This document shows, piece by piece, positions 55,371 to 64,000 of a stretch of 64,000 bases of DNA. How positions within the stretch are numbered: position 1 is the stretch's first letter; every line of letters starts with the position of its first letter. Under the pieces are notes generated by a model. That model did no database searches, was not told where the DNA came from, and saw only the letters and a program-made list of their open reading frames with translations. The translations under genes and the position numbers were made by a program. Location: NCBI GenBank assembly GCA_001599815.1, contig BCIA01000004.1:3064082-3128081 (forward strand), written 5' to 3'. Source of the DNA: Furcasterigmium furcatum (Eukaryota > Ascomycota > Sordariomycetes > Glomerellales > Plectosphaerellaceae).

Positions 55371-58300
55371 CCGTCCTCTTTTTTCAAGTGGAAGACTGAA
55401 TAGCCTGTGTCTGGATGGTGGAATGTCCCGATACGGTACACCGTGTATTAGATGTGTGAATACAGACGCAGTTCTCAAGAAGCCACTCCCTCGACTGCGA
55501 TATCTTCCGAAGAGCAGATGGACTGCAACGTCAAGACCAGAAACAAACCCGGTCCATGTTTCCCACATTCTACAATGACTGGGTCACAGTAAACGGCGGA
55601 GGTCACATGGTGCTCATGGCATTGAGACTCTTGGCATGGTTTCCGGCTCCGAGTCAACCCTTGAACCGGTTTCACGACTTTTGATCGGGACTGGGTATCA
55701 GAGCTGCCACAGCATCTGGCTCACCCCAGGAGTCCCCGCGAGATCCCCGGCCTGTTGGCGGCCTCAAAACCAACGAGGGAACAACCCTCCTTGCCCCTAT
55801 CTTGCATGGCCATCCCGCCACCCTCATCAACACCAAGCGCCCGCTACTGCCGATCCGAATTCCGAGCCCGCCGCTCGGCTCGCGCGCGGGGCCGCCGTAC
55901 CAAGTCTTCTCGGTGGTTCACTAGCTTTCTACCCTCCCCATATCCCTTCCATAAGTACGAGGACGGCCCATCCACAGCGAGGCCCGGTGACTCGCAGCAG
56001 CCTTGATCGGGGGCCTGTCGCTGGAACGAACCGGGTGCGACTGCACACCACTTCTCCTGTATAGCCTTGCATGTGAGGTGCCAGATCAAGGCGGGGATTG
56101 GCCGGGGCGCGGAGGCTGCGCGGCCTTGGTCGAACGAGCTCTGAGACACTGGGCCGGCAGCCATCATCGCCAACGGTGCCGAAGCAGGTTGGTTTGCTGG
56201 TGCCGAGGGGGCGGCGAGGTCCCGGGCTGGCTGAGTGAGCGAACCAGAGGATCAGAGTAAAGACGTCCTTTGACCGGTGTCTTGCTTCTGCGAGTGGCAC
56301 GAGCCACGAGTATGATGTGAGACCGACTGTTGGTCCCTCGAGGAGTCCCGTCCAGCCATCTGGTCCTCGATGTTAGCTCTCATCTTTGCTTTTCTCTCCC
56401 GCCCGCGTCCGGGGGAGATGTGGCTGCAGGTCCCTGGGGCTACACGAGGCCCGGCCATGGCTCATCGACGGCTCGCGCAACCACGGGAGGAGGTGGTAAG
56501 ATGCGAGCTAATCTATCCGGAATGTTCACGTGAGGGGGATCGCACACGGCGCTTGTGCTCGACTGCTACAGTACTTGTAAGTGTGTGCTCTCTCTCGGAC
56601 CCGAGACACTCGGCTTGGCCGGCGGCCGTTGGAGCAGAGACATCCTCGCCGGCGCGCAAGAGACCGGCGCGAAAGGGTGGCTTCGTATTATGTCTCGAGG
56701 GTGGTGCGAAATGGTGTCGAGGCGCGAGCATTCGAGCTGGGAGGCAACAGGGCGATGACCCCCTGAGCTGATTCGGGTCGATAATCAGAACCTTGGCTCG
56801 TTTCGAGGCGGACTATACCCAGCTGAGTCGATAGTCTCCTGGCTATGATCCATCGGTCTATCTAGGTTGCGGAGGGCATCTTGAGCTACGGTCCCAACAT
56901 GAGATGACGTGCAGCTGAGGCCTCGCCCGGCGCACGGGTACAGCCGGCGGGATAGGTATTCTCGAGTGCCCGGCCGGTGGAGGAGCAGTTCGAGTGCAAG
57001 TTGGAATTTCTCCCCGATATTCACGCTCGCAACCCTCGCCAGCACAATGATGCAAACGTGCGCGAAATGCAACACCCAGGGCGCGCACTCACTCGGAGGA
57101 AAGCCAGAGAGAGGGCTGCCTGTCCTCCTGTCCTCAGGGATGCCACACACCACCACCCCTTTTTCGCGCGCAGAGCGCAGGCCAAATCGACGAGGAGGGT
57201 TGCATCAGGTCCTGTGAACGACCCAGCTGCACCCGCATTCCCCATCCTCGAGATGTTGGTCATGTCAGACCAATGAGGCTGCGGCGCCCGCGACTCCGTC
57301 CATGGTGAAAAGGGGGGGTAAGGAGTGAGGGGGCCAAATCGGCGTGATTCCGCTCGCTGGGCGGGAGGGAAAAAGCAAGCAAATCGACTGGCGAGCCCTC
57401 CGCATCCCAAATGCTCCGGCCGACCACACCACCCGACCACATGTGTATCGGCCCCCGGACGACGCCTGCTGCTTGCTTCTGCTCTCGATGGGCCAGCCAC
57501 GGGGGCGGTTTCCGGGGATGCCAGGGGACGAGGTGCAGGACTTCGACCTCAAGCCTCATGGCACCATGGAGCCAGATCCATGTCAAGCCACCGCCTTTCA
57601 TGTGCCATTCTGCCAGTTTGAAGGACCCTTCATCAGCTGGCTGTGCCTCAGACGGGATTGTCTTGGGAGATTTTCGCTTGCGATGCCCAATACAACTCGT
57701 CTCTGCGGCCTGGCACGCATGGCGGATGGGATGCCAGGAAACCGGGTGAGACATCAACCACCGTGCCCGCTTGCGAAGCACAGGACACAGTGGTGGCATG
57801 GCGGAATGCGGCAGGCTGGTAGAGCCGGCCCCTGCGCAGAGACAACCACTGCATCATGTATCACTGCGCCCGTTATGAGAGGGCCGCAATAGCATCCAAG
57901 ATAACCAGGCAGCCGGCCAGGCAAGGTTGCCAGGGAACACCAGGCCAGGCGAAAGTGAGGTCGTACATCGATCGACTGGTACGACGAGACGATGGGCCAC
58001 TAAGACTTCCCAAACGGGCCTGACGGCCAAGAGCGCCGGAGGAATGTGAGCAGTCACTTTTTTCTCGGGAGGACTAGGGAAGCACATGCATCATGAGACG
58101 GAGAATGGCCAGCGACAGCAATGTCGCCCGTGCTCCTGCATGGTAAGCCTGGCAACCTGGGTGAAGCTGGGGCGCGAGGACGCGGCCTGTGGAGGGAACT
58201 GGCGTGTTTTGCCCGTTCCCTCGAGATGACTGCTCACAAGAGATTAGGAGCAGTTGAGCCCTCGACTGCTGAGCTGTTGAAGGCCCCCGACCAGCTCGAT

Positions 58301-61300
58301 AACCTGCCCCAGAAATAAATCCACAGGGGGGGACTTTTGTCCCGTTCGACTGCCGATGTTGCATCTCTCAACGTCCATCAAGATCATGGTGACGTTTGCC
58401 GCTTGATGGCACCGGTCTACGGCGCGCGTTTCGGCCCAGGAATGCAACGCATCTCACGATGCTCGTCTTGTGACTGTTCTTGGTGTTTGTCACTGGCAAG
58501 ACAAATCCGGCGCTTCTGGCTGGCCAGGGCTGGACTCGGCTCGGCGACGGTGTGCGCTTGGCCGTTGCTGGCCCACCCCGGCCGGCATCGTGAGATTCGC
58601 CCAAGGGCGGCCGTGGCACGGTCTGCTGCATGCAGTTGGGGGGGAAGGGTTCGTCCTGTACTGCCAGCAAATTGCCCTCGGCGGGCGCTTACACGCAAGA
58701 CGAAGCCATCGTGAGTCCCCCCTTGCTGCTGCCACCGCTCGCTGCACTCACTCGTCCCCCCGGCTGCGGACCTCACGATAGTTGGGCCGCGTCGCTCACC
58801 GTCCACGGCCGATGGTCCAGACCCGGCCATGCCAGCCCCGCGAACAAATTCGGCCGTTGTGCGTTGAGCACGGGACCCGGTGCCCATCGCTTCCCCCCCT
58901 CTTGTGGTCAAAAGCGAAGCCATCGTGAAGCCCAACCTGGCAATGTTTGCAGACGCCGGCCGTTGTCGGCCCTCCCGTGCAGCAATCTGTCTCGACCCCC
59001 AACAAGGGTCTCTGCCGAGTCTCATCCTTCATGCGCCATTCATCCTCCCGTTGGTCGCAATCAAGCGGCCCTCACCGCGGCATCGTCAACCTGCATCCGC
59101 AACGCGACCTGCCTGTGGGAGATGGCCACGAGACCGCATGAATGACTGCAAGCAGGTGGAATGCTGGTCAAGCCTTTGGTGTTCATTCCATTCTGTGTCG
59201 TGGACGAACCGGATCTCCGTGGGCTGCATGCCCGCTGCCGCCCTTGGATGGCGCGCGAGTCGTGGGGATGATGGCGCTGAATCGCTGCCAAGCAGAATCT
59301 CGACAACCTCGGATAAATGGGATCGTGAGTCGTGCCAAATCAATCTCTGATATGTTGGCGGCGGAGTTCCTCGATCGACGGGCTTGCTGGCTGGTAACGG
59401 CGGCGTCCAGGAACGGAAACAACTGGGAAAATCATGCCAAGTCGCTCGCGCACGGCCCAGGTTGCAAGGCATTAGTGAGCGGCTGTGTGCAAGGGGTATC
59501 GTTGCAACGCCCAGCGATCCCAAGCCAGCATCCCTGCCCATAAGCAAGGATCTTGTTCTCCGGTGGGCTTGTTGAACATCCATCCGCGGACACTGTGCTT
59601 GGGAGCCCCATCTGATCTCGATATATTTACGTACTTCCAGGTTGGTCGTACTCATACAGTAACTCCTCCAAGGATGTGCATCCAAGCTCGGGGCCGCCTG
59701 CAAGTCAGCTTGATCCATCGGGGCTGTATCATACCGGAATGTGAAAATCCATCCGAATAACCCGAGTGTACGATGCCGATTAGGAATGTGGCTTGCACCA
59801 ACAAGCCGGCGGCGACGGACGACAGCATGAAACGATGATGGCTGCGTGGAGATCCGATGATGTTTCAACCTTCCAAGTCTCTGGCCCGTCACAAAGCCAG
59901 TTAAGTGTGTTGGTGTGTTACCACCGCCGCCGCCGTTCTTGAGCTGCCAAGTGAAGTCTGGTCCTGATGCTCCATCAACGGGGGCCTGAGACTTGCGGTC
60001 TCAACGGCTCTAGCCGGCTAGCTGGGCGAGCCAAGGTTTCGACTAAAAGGCTCCAATTCAACAACATGCCATGTTCTTTGTCTCCGGATCTCTGGGTCTG
60101 GATCGTCGTCGGCTTCGACGGCCATGAGATGACGAGGACCGCTGGGCCGGGTACGTCGTAGTTTCCGTCTGCCGTGGCGCCGGCAAACAAAGAAAGACGA
60201 TGTGTTGAGGCGCCCAATGAGTGCCAACCACAGACGGGAATTTGCCGCATGCGACATCTGGCTTGGACCGGTCAGGCATTTCGAGGTCTCAGAGTGCCTT
60301 ATCTGGACGCCAGCCCATGTGCCCCGAATCCCACAAGACAGCCCAGCCATGTTCCGTGAGCGCCGGAACGCGGGAAGCCAAAGCTAAATTATTCGCCCGA
60401 CAGCAGAGCCACGCAATCAACACCAGTGGCTGAATCACTTGCACTGCAGCTGCTCCTTGACGTTGGGAGAAACTGCTGGACAGGACCGCGATCTGCGGTA
60501 ATTGCCGATCTCGACCTGCTGGGCTGCAGGCCACTCTAATGTGAGACAGTGGTACTCGGGTGAGCTCTCAGCCAGCTGAGTGGCGTCTGACCAACTGCTT
60601 GTTTCGCTGATATGTGCAGCGGCCGCGCGCCTCGGTCTGGTGGTGAGCTGAGTCGACGGGACGGGCGGGACACCGTTGCGGCTTGGCGAGTTGGCGAGCA
60701 AGCAAAAATAAATCAAGAGCCGCAATGATGGCCAGGGCGTCATCAGTTGCGCGGCTTTACTCGCGGATACATGGCTTGTTCCGTCTGGTGGTGTGTTGGG
60801 CTTGGTGAAGATTGTCCGACAAACTGCATCCCGCTGTGTTGGGCAGAGCGAAAGTCTTGACCGCACATGCCACGGTCCGATGATGTGGCATTCCATGGCA
60901 GAACTGCGGTTTGATGCAAGGCCGACGACGGTTGGCTGCATCATAGATTAATCGCCTCCCAATATCATCGTGGCTCAGGGCCAAGATTGAGAAGCGATGT
61001 CGGAGACCGATGTCGTTTCTGGAGGCTGCGTGGCGGTCCATCGTGGCCAATTTCCTGGGAATTCGATGTGCTTCATTTTCTTGAGCTTTTGGTTGGGCCT
61101 TCGAAACCTACTCGAGGCCGACTCCGGATCGCCGCCGGGCTGTTGTGCGACTGACTCGAAGTGGTAGACTGACTGGCTGATGACAAGCGAGCTGTAGCAA
61201 GACGAGAGGAACCGCAGTGGTCGATAGTGGCCTGAGTGAGAATGGAAGTCGATCTTGTGGCTGAAGAGTGTTTAGTCTTGAAGATGGCCAAAGGTAATTA

Positions 61301-61893
61301 TCTCATGATATGATAGGAGCTGTGCAGGAGAAACAGGATCGGCATGTACAGCCCGCGGAGATGGTGGCGACTGGTTTAGCAGATTCGTTGACACTTGGGT
61401 GAGAGTCACGAAACAGCGAGCAGCGGTCGTTTGGTTGCGAAGGCGCACCGTAGAAATGGTGGAGACCGTCAGATGCGTGGATGCGGGGCATCATGCACCA
61501 GGCCAATCATGGAGGAGGATTGACTTGGCCATAGCGCGATAAGCAGCTCCCCTGCGTCCTCCATCAGCCAAAAGGTGCTGCATTGTGGAGAAGCCGGCTG
61601 CAGCGGACGATGCAGGACAGTGGAGACCGTGGGCCCGTTACGGTGCTTTTCCCTGCGCCCAGAGCCCCACTAGTGAGCCCATGGCTACGTCAAGCAGCTC
61701 TCTTCGGACTTGGCACCACCGATGCCAAGCAGCAAATGGTTCGCGGGTGGTGCTTGCCGCGATGCACCCGTGGCGGGCACCGTCTGGATTTAGCTTGGCC
61801 CCTCTGCTAGCTCTCGATTTCTGACTGCCCGAAGGAAAGTTTTGGGTGTGCTGCTGCCAGCTGCTTCAGCGCACCCACACTGCCCCTTCAGCG

Positions 61894-61917
61894 CTCAGCG
61901 CTGAGCTCACAGCTCAG
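61894..61917. repeat. Overlapping palindrome and hairpin
   Basis: CTCAGCGCTGAG (61894-61905) is a perfect 12-bp palindrome, and CTGAGCT-CAC-AGCTCAG (61901-61917) can form a 7-bp stem with a 3-nt loop. They share CTGAG. They may be a protein-binding site or chance. Confidence 0.5.
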
Positions 61918-62746
61918 CAGCCCCGGAGCCTGACGCCTGAATCGCGACCAGTGTCAGTGACGACAGACCGGGGGCGGGACGCCATCTGCTGGTCAGCTAA
62001 CATCGGTGGGTGTGCTTGACAGAGAAGTGCATGTTCTGGCAAAATATTGGATGTGACGAGTCTCTTTTCTGGGAACGCCACTCACTTCTTACCACACGCA
62101 ATGGTGTCGTTCACCGGGCTGACCCAACATCTCTGCTCCGGGATCTCTGTCTGTCTTGTCGCCTGTAACTTGCAGGTGGCCTCATCCAGTCCGGTCGTCC
62201 GGCATTCGGTAGGTAGCGCCCGAGATGCAACAAGACGACGAAGAGGAAAGAAAAGAAAAGCACGCGAGGACAGACAGAATGGTACCCGAAACCAAGGGTA
62301 GGATTCTTGGGCTGCTCTGCGGGCGCTGAAGTCAGTCCTTCCCGTGCTTGCTGCTGTTTCTGTCTCCCGCCGATGCTGCATCTGTACCTGACGGGGCGGC
62401 GCATCCCCCATTTGTACAGTGCGATCATCCCTTATCTGCATGCAGAAAACGGAGTACTTGAGTCAAGACATTCTATGGATCTCCAGCCCCCAGACCGAAG
62501 CGAGCCCACCACCAAGAAAGCCAATCAGGCGGCCCAGCCTGGGCAAAAGCCACTAGTCCTGCACGTACCGCACCGTGCTTGCCCTTGGTCTTGATGGCTG
62601 CCGCTTCCCATGTCTGTGGCCTGTTCTTTCTCCGGCCTGTGCTTTCCCTGTCCTGGCCGCTCCTGCCTGCCCGCCCCCGGGTGTCCCTCATCCTCCTTCA
62701 ACAACTTTGCCCGCGCCCCCCCCAGCACTCACCATCCATCAACCAA

Positions 62747-62762
62747 TCCATCCATCCATCCA
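62747..62762. repeat. TCCA tetranucleotide repeat
   Basis: Four copies of TCCA in the presumed 5' leader of the kinase gene. Confidence 0.75.
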
Positions 62763-63171
62763 CCACCTTGACGTCCCTTCTCAGCACTTTTCGAGCACGC
62801 CGCCTCGACGATCCCCCCTCGACTTCTCGACACGAAATTACCTCTTCTCTCCGTCACGCCCTCCTTCATCCACGCCCACGGCTGACAATTCTCTTGTTCC
62901 CAACTCTTCAAACCTCTGTCTCTTCTCCTTCTCGAGTCCCGCCCGCACCCGGCAGTTCTTTCAACCCCCTCGACTCCCCTCCTTCAACCTCTCGCTCGAA
63001 CCCGATCGAACCATCGCCACCATGGTCAACTGAAGCCGACGAGAAAACCGCCGCGACCTTGACGCACTCTCGGCCGTCGTGCGAGCCACCTTGTGGACCG
63101 CGCTCCCGCCTCGACCCTCACCACTATGTCGATTCACATTCTCATGATCGCATCGTGACAACAACAACATC

Positions 63172-64000
63172 ATGGATCAGCCAGAAATCCCACAGTCCTC
63201 GCAGCCGGCCCTGTCGGACCAGGCGCTGCCGACGGCTCACCCGCCACATCTCTACTCGAGCCGTCCCCACCATCCTCATCTTCACGCCCTCATCCCACCG
63301 CACTCCTTGTCGTCTCCCCCGGCCAGGACGACTGCCAGCACACCCATGACCTCTCCGGGTCTCTTCAGCCCTACGATTGCGCGGCCGAGGTCAGGTATCC
63401 CGATGCACCCTGCCTCCGACTCGAACACGCCTGCATATGAGTCAGGAAGTCCTTATTTGCATCCCCTTCAGAACCACAGAGTCAGAGAGTAAGTTTCCTC
63501 TATGGCGGCTCACTGAATAGCAGCCGTTGTTCGCCGGGATGGTCGGGAGGACTCTGCTGACAGTCTTATAGGACACACAAAGCCTACCTCGACTCCGACA
63601 GCATCACCGGACGCAAGCTCATCAACCAGTATGAAGTCATCGAGGAGATCGGCCGTGGCATGCACGGCAAGGTCAAGCTGGCGCGGAACCTCGAGAACGG
63701 CGAAAACGTCGCAATCAAGATCATCCCCCGCTACTCGAAGAAGCGTCGGTTGGGCAAGGTCATGGCCCTGTCGCCCCAGGACAAGACCATGAGAGAGATT
63801 GCCATCCTCAAGAAGATGCGTCACCCCAACGTCGTCTCCTTGCTCGAAATCATCGACGACCCCGAACTTCGCAAGATCTACCTCATCCTTGAACACGTCG
63901 AGCTCGGCGAGGTGGTCTGGAGGAAGAAGGGCATCCCCAACATCTGCAATTACGAGCGTCACCGCATCGAACGCGAAATCAATGGCGAGGCCACCACCGA
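63172..64000 (+). CDS. CaMKK/Sak1-like serine/threonine protein kinase, N-terminal part (cut by window end)
   Basis: Exon 1 63172-63488, intron 63489-63571 (GTAAGT...ATAG), exon 2 from 63572 to beyond the window. The first 106 residues are Pro/Ser/His-rich and unstructured. The kinase domain starts with INQYEVIEEIGRGMHGKVKLARN (glycine loop GRGMHGKV), then VAIKIIPRYSKKRRLG (VAIK lysine), REIAILKKMRHPNVVSLLEIIDD (alpha-C helix glutamate) and KIYLILEHVELGEVVWRKKG. The REIAILKK...LLEIIDDP and the ELGEVVWRKKG insertion after the hinge are typical of fungal upstream kinases of the Sak1/Tos3/Elm1 and Ssp1/CaMKK group, which activate AMPK/Snf1. The catalytic loop and activation segment lie outside the window, so activity cannot be assessed. 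The start codon is the first ATG giving this frame; the long pyrimidine-rich leader fits. Confidence 0.88.

Larger units (their letters stand above)
55371..63171. other. Gene-poor region of about 7.8 kb
   Basis: No gene is supported. Dozens of ORFs under 270 codons on both strands show Arg/Pro/Ser-rich composition without motifs, signal peptides or credible splice partners. The last kilobase is pyrimidine-rich and probably the promoter and 5' leader of the kinase, including (TCCA)4 near 62747. A palindrome and hairpin occur at 61894-61917. Long promoter, non-coding RNA or decayed sequence are possible. Confidence 0.45.

Overview
The window looks like nuclear DNA of a filamentous ascomycete (Pezizomycotina, most likely Sordariomycetes). 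Genes carry short introns of about 43-160 nt with GTRNGT-type donors, coding sequence is GC-rich at third positions, two Zn(II)2Cys6 regulators are present, and one dead transposon shows the C-to-T/G-to-A decay typical of RIP (repeat-induced point mutation). A small secreted protein resembling biotrophy-associated secreted protein 2 hints at a plant-associated fungus; that is inference.

Layout. 1-6 kb: a DUF2235 hydrolase-like gene running off the left edge with an in-frame stop, a BAS2-like small secreted protein, a cysteine-rich single-pass membrane protein and an FAD-dependent amine oxidase, all on the minus strand. 6.7-13 kb: a SNF2-type ATPase, an acidic repeat protein and an RBR (RING-IBR-RING) ubiquitin ligase. 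13.5-22 kb: housekeeping genes SDA1 (60S ribosome assembly), ADE8-type GAR formyltransferase and the mitochondrial phosphate carrier, plus an uncharacterised protein with two zinc-knuckle-like motifs. An antisense decayed fragment resembling GAR formyltransferase lies between ADE8 and the carrier. 22.7-29.4 kb: two Zn2Cys6 transcription factors in tandem on the minus strand; the second encodes part of its zinc cluster on 13-nt and 10-nt micro-exons. 31.5-33.3 kb: a membrane protein with three Cys-Cys repeat units. 33.3-40.4 kb: a gene-poor stretch leading to a well-defined small secreted protein gene with a TATA box.

43.1-48.1 kb: an F-box-type gene split by a complete but RIP-degraded hAT DNA transposon of 3,261 bp, with perfect 22-bp terminal inverted repeats and an 8-bp target duplication. 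A decayed tRNA-like gene sits inside the transposon, and the F-box gene has a further in-frame stop about 320 bp outside it. 48.4-55.4 kb: a GPI-anchor-type cell-surface protein, a large acidic protein with one membrane segment, and mitochondrial lipoate-protein ligase. 55.4-63.1 kb: a second gene desert, then the start of a CaMKK/Sak1-like protein kinase that runs off the right edge.

The genes do not form an obvious pathway or biosynthetic cluster. The notable structure is the hAT insertion with its tRNA-like passenger and nearby mutational damage. Exon boundaries were placed by eye from splice signals, frame and family similarity.
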